Assembly (NCBI GenBank): GCA_011049545.1
Contig: DRHQ01000012.1
Span: 1-64,000, forward strand
Direction of reading: 5' to 3'
DNA: 64,000 bases
Source of the DNA: Candidatus Aminicenantota bacterium
GTDB lineage: Bacteria > Acidobacteriota > Aminicenantia > Aminicenantales > Aminicenantaceae
Part shown: piece after piece, positions 51,162 through 60,477 of the stretch
How positions within the stretch are numbered: the first letter of the stretch is position 1
How the letters are laid out: each line of letters starts with the position of its first letter
Translations under genes and position numbers: made by a program
Notes under the pieces: generated by a model
Told to the model about the DNA's origin: nothing
Database searches by the model: none
The model's input: only the letters and a program-made list of their open reading frames with translations

Positions 51162-51919
51162 TCTATCGATACCAATTGGGTGATGTAGGTCTTGGTAAAA
51201 GGTCCGATCTTTCCCCGATGCTTCACCAGAAAATGGGGCTCCATCTTCGTGATCCAGTAGGTAATCTTGGGACGGAAGACAAAAGCATGAATAATGACTT
51301 CCATGCGGTAACATTCAAACTCGCCAGCTTTCACTCGAATAGTCTCAACTCCTGCCTGGCGGACGATCCCGGAAACAGAACGCAGCGAAAAATCTATCAA
51401 GAATAGCTTCCATTCCCTGTTTTGATCAAACGGAAACGATCTGAGCAGAAGAAGAAGACTGCCGTCAACAGCAAGGCTTTTATTCTCTGGGAGATCAAAT
51501 TCTCGGGTTTTCTGCCCCCTTCCTGAACGTCGCTTGGCATACACAGTCTTTTGCTTTTTCCACATGGAGCCTTCAAACTTGGATTTTCCGGAAGAACGTG
51601 TAACATTTTTGGCACCCGAGGCAAAATTGCCGTCCGCATCCAACTCAATTGTTATGTATTCCACTTCTTTGTCAGAAATCGATTTCATGGTGAAAATCGT
51701 CTGAGAATCAGCATAGTCGATGTTCATCTCGATAGACTTACTTTGTGATGCATCTCGATTTTTGACCGGTAATGCCTCATAACGATATCCTTCTCTCTTT
51801 TTTGAGCTTTTTTCAGCATATCCAGTCGATTGGCCAGAAAGCATGCATTCAGAGAGAATATAAAGAAGAAAGCAGAGGAAAATCACAGGATACTTTATAT
51901 ATTTCACTTTACCCTTCAT
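51158..51919 (-). CDS. Exported DUF3108-like protein
   Basis: A 253-residue protein with a signal peptide (YPVIFLCFLLYILSECMLSG) and a beta-rich body resembling DUF3108 proteins: repeated charged strands, WKLFLIDFSLRSVSG, and the late conserved stretch VKAGEFECYRMEV, then YWITKMEPHFLVKHRGK. DUF3108 proteins are periplasmic and of unknown function, often lipid-related. The ATG at 51919 overlaps the stop of the upstream UbiA gene (TGATG), which decides the start; a frame from 51958 begins within that gene. Its 3' end overlaps the convergent fusion gene by 4 bp. Confidence 0.72.
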   Translation of the reverse strand: MKGKVKYIKYPVIFLCFLLYILSECMLSGQSTGYAEKSSKKREGYRYEALPVKNRDASQSKSIEMNIDYADSQTIFTMKSISDKEVEYITIELDADGNFASGAKNVTRSSGKSKFEGSMWKKQKTVYAKRRSGRGQKTREFDLPENKSLAVDGSLLLLLRSFPFDQNREWKLFLIDFSLRSVSGIVRQAGVETIRVKAGEFECYRMEVIIHAFVFRPKITYWITKMEPHFLVKHRGKIGPFTKTYITQLVSID

Positions 51920-52944
51920 CACAACACCAATGAAAGTAACGGAATCAAACAAAACCATAACATGTATGACAAGGTCAGCACCATCACCCTGTTTATTTTT
52001 CTATCGAAATGAGCGGAACGCATAAGCTTGAACAGAACGGTTAAGAGAACCAAAGCATGCAGCAGCACAACGAAGATAAGAATAACTGACCACCCTTTCA
52101 GTATATCGAAATAATAAAGTACTATCCAAGAGAGTGCAGCAACGGAGATGCAAATACCTGACAGCATTATGGCCACGCGTGGCCCGAAAATGACAGCGAT
52201 TGTTCTTTTTTTAGCAGCCCGGTCCGCCTGGAAATCAGGAACACCTGAAATCGTAATGGCAGAAAAGATGGCAAATAACAAAGGGATGCTGATGTGCCAT
52301 GGAAAAGCATCTTTCCATACTCCACTCTGAAACACATAACCGCAGAGAATAAGATATGGACTGAAGGTGATAGCCACAACGATTTCACCAATTCCATGAT
52401 AGGAGAACTTAAGAGGTGGAAGAGTATAGCCTAATCCTAAGAATAGGCCGGTGCATAGGAACGACACCATTAAAACGGGCTTAACATCTGATGATATTTT
52501 CAGCAGAACATATCCCGTCCCTAATATTAAAAGGAGAAGAATAGCTATAGCTGTTCTTACTTCTTTGAATACAAGCCTGTTCTCCACAAGCACCCTCGAG
52601 CCTCCGTTAAAAAAACCCGGGTTCTTATTTTGCCGATCCGTTTTAAAATCAAAATATTCGTTTGTAAGGACAGAGCATAATTCAACCAAAAAAAGGAAGA
52701 CATATCCCAGCACATAAATGCTCAGGCTAAATTTCCGGTACATGCTGTATGCTGCCGCAGTTCCCAGGCTGTATGCTATCCATGGCACGGGGTAAAAATG
52801 CAGTCGAGATATCTTAATCCAGGACCAAGCTTTTGCACTGAATTTCTTGAAAAGCATCTGTGAATTCACCATCAAATTAATCTCGAACTCACCCTTAACG
52901 ACGGAATTATAATCATCTAAGGTAGCAGAATATCTTTTCTCCAT
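51919..52944 (-). CDS. UbiA-family prenyltransferase
   Basis: A membrane prenyltransferase of up to 341 residues with about eight or nine helices. The first aspartate-rich motif is NEYFDFKTDRQNKN and the second VPDFQADRAAKKRT, both needed for Mg2+-diphosphate binding. Spacing resembles MenA-like enzymes that attach a polyprenyl chain to an aromatic acid, but the acceptor is unknown. The first 35 residues are polar and the real start may be internal (ATG at 52872 or 52857). It is translationally coupled to the exported DUF3108-like protein and faces the flavodoxin-UbiA fusion. Confidence 0.9.
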   Translation of the reverse strand: MEKRYSATLDDYNSVVKGEFEINLMVNSQMLFKKFSAKAWSWIKISRLHFYPVPWIAYSLGTAAAYSMYRKFSLSIYVLGYVFLFLVELCSVLTNEYFDFKTDRQNKNPGFFNGGSRVLVENRLVFKEVRTAIAILLLLILGTGYVLLKISSDVKPVLMVSFLCTGLFLGLGYTLPPLKFSYHGIGEIVVAITFSPYLILCGYVFQSGVWKDAFPWHISIPLLFAIFSAITISGVPDFQADRAAKKRTIAVIFGPRVAIMLSGICISVAALSWIVLYYFDILKGWSVILIFVVLLHALVLLTVLFKLMRSAHFDRKINRVMVLTLSYMLWFCLIPLLSLVL

Positions 52945-53035
52945 TATCTTTGCAATCTATAGTGAGTTGCAGCATCCAGTGCGGGCCAACGATATAAGTA
53001 ACACTTTGCCATATCCCCTGAAAAGTTCACCCATT

Positions 53036-53085
53036 AAAGACTTGACTCTTTTCCTTTAATCAACTATTTATAAACAGAACTATGT
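53036..53085. repeat. Uninterrupted relative of the sequence flanking the 49218-49470 element
   Basis: AAAGACTTGACTC, a pyrimidine-rich stretch, then ATCAACTAT and TTATAAACAGAACTA are contiguous here. At 49187-49217 the first two blocks occur, then the structured element, then TATTTATAAAGAGAAATA at 49471-49488. The TATTTATAAACAGAACTA block also occurs at 43260-43277. Confidence 0.55.
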
Positions 53086-53119
53086 CAGCATTTTTATTAA
53101 TCCTTTATAGAGGCATAAT

Positions 53120-54076
53120 ATGGAAAAAATAAAGGAATATACTTTTAAGCATTTCGAAAAGATTATCGTAGTATCCATCTTACTTGGCATTGTGTTAATA
53201 ACCTATTTTACTCCTTATAAAATGGGCTTCTTGAACTTTTTTTATCTCCCAATAATCGCTGCTGGTTATTTCTTGGGCAAGAGAATGGCAGTCCTTACTG
53301 CTGTTTCCTGCATTCTGATAGTAGCTTTTTTTTTACTGCTTTTTCCTTCTTCTTTTTTCACTGCTGGAACAAACAAAACCTATATAATTGTGAGCCTCGC
53401 TGCCTGGAGTTCCTTCCTGATTTTAACAAGTGCTGCCATAGGATACTTGTACGAAGAGAAAGAAAAGAAAATAAAAGAATTAAGGTCCGCGTATATGGGA
53501 ATTTTAGAGATTCTTTCAAAATACCTTGAATCAGCAGACAGATATACTCAAGGACATTCAGTGCGGGTTGCTCATTTATCAGAAGACATAGCTCGCACCA
53601 TGGGATTATCGCCAGTAGAGGTAGAAAATGTAAGAGCAGCCGCGCTCCTCCATGACATAGGAAAAATTGAAATAAGTCTCGATGTCCTTCACAAAGCAGC
53701 CGCTCTTACAGATGAGGAAAAAGAACTAATGGATTCGCATTCAGAAAAAGGAGCAAGAATCATATCTCTTGTGGGGGGAGTCTTAAAAGAGGCGGTTCCG
53801 ATTGTTTCAGCCCATCATAAATACTTTTTTGAAACCGAGAAACCTCCTTCCGAGAATGGAACGGAGCATACGAGAAAAGAAGTTCCTCTGGGAGCAGCCA
53901 TAATAGCTGTTGCTGATGCCTATGATGCCATGGTAACAGACAGACCTTATCGGGCAGGAATGCAACCCTGGCAGGCCTTTGAGGAAGTAGAAAAAGGAAC
54001 GGGGAAACAATTCCATCCAGGAGCAGTAAAAGCTTTTAAAAAAGTCCTTTCGACTCAGCACAAATATAGAAAATAA
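53120..54076 (+). CDS. Membrane HD-GYP-like phosphodiesterase
   Basis: Residues 1-112 hold four or five hydrophobic segments, and 125-315 an HD-GYP-like domain. The HD motif is H178-D179-I-G-K (ALLHDIGKIE), further metal ligands H232-H233 follow, and ADAYDAMVTDRPYRAG (265-280) is canonical. The GYP part, normally HHExxDGxGYP, reads HHKYFFETEKPPSENG, so the loop that names the family is absent. Related domains degrade c-di-GMP or other cyclic dinucleotides. With the loop altered, substrate or activity may differ. The ribosome site is weak (AGAGG 15 nt upstream). Confidence 0.88.
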   Translation: MEKIKEYTFKHFEKIIVVSILLGIVLITYFTPYKMGFLNFFYLPIIAAGYFLGKRMAVLTAVSCILIVAFFLLLFPSSFFTAGTNKTYIIVSLAAWSSFLILTSAAIGYLYEEKEKKIKELRSAYMGILEILSKYLESADRYTQGHSVRVAHLSEDIARTMGLSPVEVENVRAAALLHDIGKIEISLDVLHKAAALTDEEKELMDSHSEKGARIISLVGGVLKEAVPIVSAHHKYFFETEKPPSENGTEHTRKEVPLGAAIIAVADAYDAMVTDRPYRAGMQPWQAFEEVEKGTGKQFHPGAVKAFKKVLSTQHKYRK

Positions 54077-54290
54077 GAAGCAGGCTTGCTTGGGGCCAAG
54101 CGATTGCCAGCATAAAAAAATATGCATTTATTGTGTGGTTACCGAGTTCAAAATACAAACCAGCAAAAATAATCGATGATATTGAATATCATGATGAACG
54201 AAGCCTAAGAAAAGAGAATCCCCAAGCAGATCTATACGTTGCCATCAAAGAAAAAACTGGAACCAAGTAAATTAGTATACTATCCCCGAA

Positions 54291-56915
54291 TTAAAATGAG
54301 GATGATTTACGTTCTATGATGGTCAGCTCGCCTTTCAAGTTGATTCCTTCTCCAACGATCTGAATCTCATATACCCCGGGCGCGGCGAAATTGGCATAAT
54401 GAATAAAATAAGGTCGCTGACTATCCACTTTCTCAGTAACAAGATCCCATCTGATCTGATTGAAACCCTTCTTGCCCATTAGAGTGCTGGACCAGATTGC
54501 CTTGCCTTTCTCGTCATTCACTTGAATCTCGACCTCAGCTTCTTTCATAAGATAGAAAGTTATAGGGACTCTTTCCAATGTGCTGTACTTCGGTTCGCGA
54601 TGAGTGTCATTAATCCAGGGCCGACGAGCGACAGGTGTTTCAAAAAGAACATCTGCCTCTGGAACGCCCTTTTTAAAGGCTTGCTGAATCGGCCGGACAT
54701 TCATTTTGTATATACCTCTCCCATGTGTCCCTACCACAAGGTCCATCTCTTTTTTCTGGATGGCTAGATCGGATATGCTTGTGGCTGCCATATCAGGACC
54801 CAACAAAGACCATCTCTTTCCCCTATCCACTGATATATAAACTCCTCTGTACAGACCTGCATACAGAATATCCTTATTCACTGGGTCTTCCAGGATAACA
54901 TAGGCGACTTCATCGGGAAGGTTAGAAACAATCGACGTCCAGGTTTTCCCAAAATTCTCCGAGACATAAAGGTGATTTCCAAGGTCGTCATAATTGATGC
55001 CTGTGACAGATACATAGACTCGGGACTTGCTGGAATTCGACGGGCATATACTCCGGATATACCCATTCGACAGCCCTTCGGAATGTTCTGTCCAATCTGT
55101 GCCGTCGTTATGGGTCACCCAGAAAGCTCCTCTATCAGTTCCTGCAAATAGAACTCCTGGCTCTAGAGGAGACTCGGCAATGGCACCAATAGCTTCAGAT
55201 TTCCTCTCCTTGTGGGCTGATACGGATAGGTCCGGGCTGATCAATTTCCAGGAATCTCCTCTATCCAGACTTTTAAAGACGTAGTTTCCAGCATGATACA
55301 AAGTTAAATGATTATGGGAAGAAATGATGTAGGGGGCAACAAAATTGTAGGCAAGCTTGCCAGAATGCCCTTTGGGCAACCGGGGCCGTATCCGCCAGGA
55401 ACGGTCTGCCCGCATATCTTTTCTTCTTATTCCTCCGTTCTGGCTAGAAAAATAGACTATGTTCGGGTCTACCGGGTCCGCCATCGTGTAACATCCATCT
55501 CCTCCTGACCAGGCATCGAGCCAGACATATTGCCATCCATCTGCGTACTTGGAATTCCACTCCTTTGCCGGTCCATACACGGATGAATCATCCTGAACCC
55601 CACCATACACATAATAGGGATCTTGATTATCGACGGAAATGTCATAAAACTCTCCGGCAGGGATGTTGTTGTAATGCATCCAGGATTTTCCCTTATCATA
55701 GCTGACATAGAAGCCTCCATCATTGCCGAGCGCCATATGGTTAGGATTTTCAGGATTGATCCACATCTCGCAGTGATCAAGATGGAGGGTTTCAGACGGG
55801 TTGGGAAAAAGGTGGAACACATCCCCGCCTATCAGTTCGAAAGTCTTGCCGCCGTCCACACTGTGCGCAGCCCTAACACCAAGCGCGAAGATCTCCTCAT
55901 CGTCCTGAGGATTCACATAGCAATCGGCAAAATACCAGCCAATGCCGGGAAAGATGTAGAGATCATCTTTATGGGTCCTTGCCCAGATTTTTCCTCCATC
56001 CAGGGTGAGGTAGACTTCGGCAGCAAGGTCTCGTTTTTTATTCAGGTTGTCCACCAGGGCATAGACCTTATCCGGATTGGACCAGGAAACAGCCAGGCCA
56101 ATCCTTCCTGTTTTTGGCCCTTCAGGCAGACCGCCTCCCAGCCTCTTCCATGTTTTTCCTCTATCTATACTCTTATAAACCCCACTCTCTTTCCCGTATA
56201 TGCCAGGATAATTTTCCCACATGGAGACATATATAACATCCGGATTGGAGGGAGAGATAACGACATCGTTAGCCCCTGTCCGCTCGTTAACATAAAGAAC
56301 ATGCTCCCAGGTCTTCCCCCCATCTATTGTCCTGTAAAGACCTCGATTTTTGTTGGTCGACCAGAAATGGCCCAGCACAGCCACAAACACAAAGTCTGGA
56401 TTTTTGGGATGAACGGCAATCTCCCCGATATGATAGGAATCCGGGAGTCCCATGTTCTGCCATGTCTCTCCGCCATTATCAGAGCGAAACACCCCGGTGC
56501 CCGGCATGGTGAAATTCCTCGCCTTTTTGAGGCTCTCACCTGAGCCAAGCCAGATGATATTGGGGTTTGACGGAGCCAGGGCTATGTCGCCGATACCGAG
56601 GGCTGATTGGTTTTCAAAAATCGGTTTCCAGGTCAGAGCATGGTTAGTTGTCTTCCAGAGATTTCCCGAACCAAAAGCTACATACATCGTTCCTGGATTT
56701 GCCGGATCACACTGAACAGCTTCAACCCTCGCTGAATTCATAACGGGTCCCAAGGAAATCCATTCAAGATTGAACTTAGAATTTTGCTTCAGCTTGAGGT
56801 ACCGTTCCCATGAATCAAGAAGAGGGCTCCTCTTTTCCTGGTCTCCCGCAATTATATAAGTCCCTATAATGATTAATATTAATAATAAGAAGAAAATTAG
56901 ACTTTTCGCTCTCAT
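54291..56915 (-). CDS. Exported BNR/sortilin-type beta-propeller protein
   Basis: An 874-residue protein with a signal anchor (SLIFFLLLILIIIGTYIIAG) and a beta-propeller region made of BNR/Asp-box repeats, for example SDNGGETW, TIDGGKTW, SIDRGKTW, SYDKGKSW, SLDRGDSW and SVDRGKRW. Such propellers are found in sortilin/VPS10 proteins, xyloglucanases and photosynthesis-assembly factors. Most bacterial copies of this type are annotated as glycosyl hydrolases without proof. A C-terminal beta domain (about 780-870, QIRWDLVTEK, GVYEIQIVGEG) is probably a carbohydrate- or protein-binding module. ATG 56915 follows GGGAGG. A 306-codon frame on the opposite strand is a shadow. Confidence 0.88.
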   Translation of the reverse strand: MRAKSLIFFLLLILIIIGTYIIAGDQEKRSPLLDSWERYLKLKQNSKFNLEWISLGPVMNSARVEAVQCDPANPGTMYVAFGSGNLWKTTNHALTWKPIFENQSALGIGDIALAPSNPNIIWLGSGESLKKARNFTMPGTGVFRSDNGGETWQNMGLPDSYHIGEIAVHPKNPDFVFVAVLGHFWSTNKNRGLYRTIDGGKTWEHVLYVNERTGANDVVISPSNPDVIYVSMWENYPGIYGKESGVYKSIDRGKTWKRLGGGLPEGPKTGRIGLAVSWSNPDKVYALVDNLNKKRDLAAEVYLTLDGGKIWARTHKDDLYIFPGIGWYFADCYVNPQDDEEIFALGVRAAHSVDGGKTFELIGGDVFHLFPNPSETLHLDHCEMWINPENPNHMALGNDGGFYVSYDKGKSWMHYNNIPAGEFYDISVDNQDPYYVYGGVQDDSSVYGPAKEWNSKYADGWQYVWLDAWSGGDGCYTMADPVDPNIVYFSSQNGGIRRKDMRADRSWRIRPRLPKGHSGKLAYNFVAPYIISSHNHLTLYHAGNYVFKSLDRGDSWKLISPDLSVSAHKERKSEAIGAIAESPLEPGVLFAGTDRGAFWVTHNDGTDWTEHSEGLSNGYIRSICPSNSSKSRVYVSVTGINYDDLGNHLYVSENFGKTWTSIVSNLPDEVAYVILEDPVNKDILYAGLYRGVYISVDRGKRWSLLGPDMAATSISDLAIQKKEMDLVVGTHGRGIYKMNVRPIQQAFKKGVPEADVLFETPVARRPWINDTHREPKYSTLERVPITFYLMKEAEVEIQVNDEKGKAIWSSTLMGKKGFNQIRWDLVTEKVDSQRPYFIHYANFAAPGVYEIQIVGEGINLKGELTIIERKSSSF

Positions 56916-57036
56916 GAGCCAAAACCTCCCTAAAAAATAAAACAATTATCCATGAATCTGTGCTTCCAGATCTAAGGGCCAAAATAGCATACATCCCCAG
57001 GAGGTGTCAAAAAATTACTCAAGGAATGTATGACGA

Positions 57037-57137
57037 GGCAAAAAGCAAAACCTGACCCCTATTTGGGATCGAAAGGACAAGAAAGACGATATAAGATCAA
57101 TAATCAGAAGGCAAAAAGCAAAACCTGACCCCTATTT
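57037..57137 (-). repeat. Two direct copies of the GGGGTCAGG repeat
   Basis: A 28-bp unit, GGCAAAAAGCAAAACC plus TGACCCCTATTT, occurs at 57037-57064 and 57110-57137, 73 bp apart. It is the reverse orientation of the copies at 29332 and 34801. Confidence 0.8.
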
Positions 57138-57139
57138 AC

Positions 57140-58357
57140 TTATTTTATTGAATCGAGAACTCGCTTTACTATTCCGTCCAAATCGCCGGTCCAGCGGACA
57201 ACAATGACCAGATCATGTTCATTATCCACAACTATATAGTTCCCTCCGAATCCTACCGCAAAATAGAGGGATTCAGGCGCACTCGGAATCCGCTGCTTTT
57301 TTGTGTTCAACCACCACATGTAGCCGTATACCGGAACAACCGGTGTCGGAACTTGAATCATTCTTACCCACTTTTGGGAAATAAGCTGCTTGCCTCTCCA
57401 GTTTCCCTTGCGGAGGAAAAGAAGACCAAACCGGGCTTGATCCCTTGTGCTGATGAACATGCCGCCGCCCCAGTGTCCGCCGCCACTGACCGACTGTACT
57501 TTCACCCCATCTATTAGAACCCATGAATTTTTGTAACCGTGCCAGCGCCAAGTCGAGGAAGCATCAATGCGATCCATTATTTTCTCCCGGAGAATTACAG
57601 GCAGCGGCAGGCGCCAAACCTGAAGGAGCGAATACGCGAGCAGATTGACCCTGACATCATTGTATTTAAAGTTTGTGCCTGGCTCATTAAGTTCGCGGTT
57701 TCGGATTTTATCCCATGTGGCATCTCTGGGAGGCCTATCTGCCCAGTCCTGTCTATCCCAGAGAGTTCCGGACCAGTCGGATGTCTGGGTCAGCAGGTGG
57801 TGCCAGGTTATCTTCGCATTGTGTTCCGAATCGAATTTGCCGTCTTTGACATATTTTTTTACGTGCTCCTGGACATCACCAATCAAGCCAGCGTCCAGAG
57901 CCAGGCCTGCTACTGTGGAAAGATAGCTTTTTGTGACACTGAAGGTCATGTCCACACGTTTGGTATCACCCCATTCCGCTACGATGTAACCATTTTTAAT
58001 GACGATGCCATTTGTCTCACCGCGTTCTTTCGTGGGTCCGAGTATCGAGAAGAAAGGTTCCCGTGAAGAGCTGCGCTCAATGGCTTTTTTCAAATCTTTA
58101 GGGTCTTTAGATGGATTTTCCCTCGCGAATTCAACCGCCTCCTGCAAGAGTTTTGAGTTCATACCCAGGTCTTCGGGTTTGCGCTTTTCCCAGGCATCAC
58201 CCTTTGAAGGAAAGTAGAGGGATTGCTTGGATATGCCTTCAACAGGCGAAAAAGAAAGAGAGAAAATCAAAAAGAGGAAAAGCAGGCTGGAAAGGGCTTT
58301 GAAAAACCTGAGATTATTGAACTTAGTTAGGATAAAGGGAGTTCTTTTTAAGGTCAT
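57140..58357 (-). CDS. Exported serine hydrolase, beta-lactamase/penicillin-binding-protein C fold
   Basis: The 405-residue protein has a signal peptide (ALSSLLFLFLIFSLSFSPVEG) and a class C beta-lactamase-like fold. The catalytic SxxK is S140-V-T-K143 in MTFSVTKSYLS. The YxN-type tyrosine lies in KYNDVRVNLLAY near 229, and the third motif region is probably SGGGHWGGGMF (in place of KTG/HxG). Such proteins are usually esterases or peptidases rather than antibiotic-resistance enzymes, and nothing here indicates beta-lactam hydrolysis. It is preceded by pyrI and followed by direct repeats. Confidence 0.9.
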   Translation of the reverse strand: MTLKRTPFILTKFNNLRFFKALSSLLFLFLIFSLSFSPVEGISKQSLYFPSKGDAWEKRKPEDLGMNSKLLQEAVEFARENPSKDPKDLKKAIERSSSREPFFSILGPTKERGETNGIVIKNGYIVAEWGDTKRVDMTFSVTKSYLSTVAGLALDAGLIGDVQEHVKKYVKDGKFDSEHNAKITWHHLLTQTSDWSGTLWDRQDWADRPPRDATWDKIRNRELNEPGTNFKYNDVRVNLLAYSLLQVWRLPLPVILREKIMDRIDASSTWRWHGYKNSWVLIDGVKVQSVSGGGHWGGGMFISTRDQARFGLLFLRKGNWRGKQLISQKWVRMIQVPTPVVPVYGYMWWLNTKKQRIPSAPESLYFAVGFGGNYIVVDNEHDLVIVVRWTGDLDGIVKRVLDSIK

Positions 58358-58497
58358 AATTCAATCTCCTTCAAAAAGACCAATGTTATCATGGCCTTAT
58401 CATGAAACACTATAACAGTTTAGACGAAGCAGAAAATAGAGTTCATACGATAAAAGCAGCTATAAGGGCCACTTTAGGAAGTTAAAGAGATTCAATT

Positions 58498-58953
58498 TCA
58501 TTTTCCCTTTATCTCCACTTCATCCTTTCCATAGACTCTCTCACAGTAATGACATTTAACCTCAAGAGGTTTTTCTCTGAGAACTTTGAATTTTGATATG
58601 ATTACTTCTTTGCTTGTTATGCAAACAGGGTTTGTACAGTTTAATACACCTACTAATTCTTCAGGTAGTTTTACCTGTATTTTTTCTGTCGTCTTGTAGT
58701 TTTTTATAATACTTACGGTGGCGTTAGGAGCAAGAATGGCGATTTTATTGACTTCACTCTGGGTTAAAAACCTGCTATCGATCTTGATCACGCCTTTACT
58801 GCCTATTTTCTTGCTGTTCAAATTTAAAGCCAAATTTATCGGGTGCTTGAACTCTTGAGGGTTTAATATCCTAATTATCCTGAAAGTATCTCTGCTCGGT
58901 AGATGGTCTATGACTGTGCCGTCCTTTATTGCAGGAATCCTTCTTTCTTTCAT
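58498..58953 (-). CDS. pyrI: Aspartate carbamoyltransferase regulatory subunit
   Basis: PyrI binds CTP/ATP and controls the PyrB catalytic trimers. The N-terminal nucleotide-binding domain (IKDGTVIDHLPSRDTFRI) and the C-terminal zinc domain with four cysteines (CTNPVC, then CHYC) are intact. Length (151 residues) equals that of E. coli PyrI. It starts 1 nt after the pyrB stop, so the two subunits are produced together and the holoenzyme is probably feedback-regulated. Confidence 0.96.
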   Translation of the reverse strand: MKERRIPAIKDGTVIDHLPSRDTFRIIRILNPQEFKHPINLALNLNSKKIGSKGVIKIDSRFLTQSEVNKIAILAPNATVSIIKNYKTTEKIQVKLPEELVGVLNCTNPVCITSKEVIISKFKVLREKPLEVKCHYCERVYGKDEVEIKGK

Positions 58954-58954
58954 T

Positions 58955-60051
<1,097 letters not shown>

Positions 60052-60117
60052 ACCAAAAAATGGATCAATTCTCTTTAACCAAAAACTGTTCATTACGCTC
60101 TGTTGACCTGCCGCCCA

Positions 60118-60307
60118 TCAATGTACCATCTGTAAAGTTAAATTCGCAGTCTCAAAAGCCTCTGAAGCCGGTGGTCTGTATCCCAAAGAGCTATGAGGCC
60201 GGGTACCTGTTATATTCCCTGCGCCAGCACTCTGTGAGCACCGTGGCTTCTAATAGCGTATCAAAGATTTCTCCATTCAGCAACTTGTCCCTGAGCTTCC
60301 CGATGGA
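60118..60307 (-). mobile_element. IS3-family transposase (OrfB) C-terminal remnant, frameshifted
   Basis: Minus-strand translation gives GKLRDKLLNGEIFDTLLEA, then VLTECWRREYN, in one frame and RPHSSLGYRPPASEAFETAN, then LTLQMVH and a stop, in another. Together they are the end of an IS3-family integrase-type transposase, consensus WRxxYNxxRPHSSLGYRPPA. The stop at 60118 is followed by GGCGGCAGGTCA (60104-60115 on the other strand), resembling an IS3 terminal inverted repeat. The catalytic DDE residues are missing. The arcC remnant adjoins directly. Confidence 0.75.
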
Positions 60308-60477
60308 GGAAACCCTCAGCTTGCGATAAACTGCGGATGATGAAAGCGGCCGGCATGATTGAATGTCCAGAACTCCATCTCTTTGTTTTTCCGTGTTGTG
60401 TATGTTATTCGCAAGATCTGAAAATCTTGATATTAATAATTTGATTCTTGCATTATTTGCCATTAAACTGGAACGCT

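Noticed and set aside
54101-54273. Open stretch of about 57 codons after the HD-GYP gene (KYAFIVWLPSSKYKPAK, then DERSLRKENPQADLY)
   Set aside because: It has no start codon or ribosome site and no family I can name. Stretches this long occur by chance in AT-rich DNA, though a gene relic is possible.
55623-56543. A 306-codon open frame on the plus strand opposite the BNR protein
   Set aside because: It is a shadow of the biased codon use of the real minus-strand gene. It has no start signal or family motifs, whereas the minus-strand frame has clear Asp-box repeats.
57539-58066. A 175-codon plus-strand frame opposite the serine hydrolase
   Set aside because: Antisense to a well-supported gene containing SxxK. 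No ribosome site or recognisable motif.
58402-58485. A 27-codon plus-strand frame with an ATG upstream of pyrI
   Set aside because: Too short to support, without a ribosome site.
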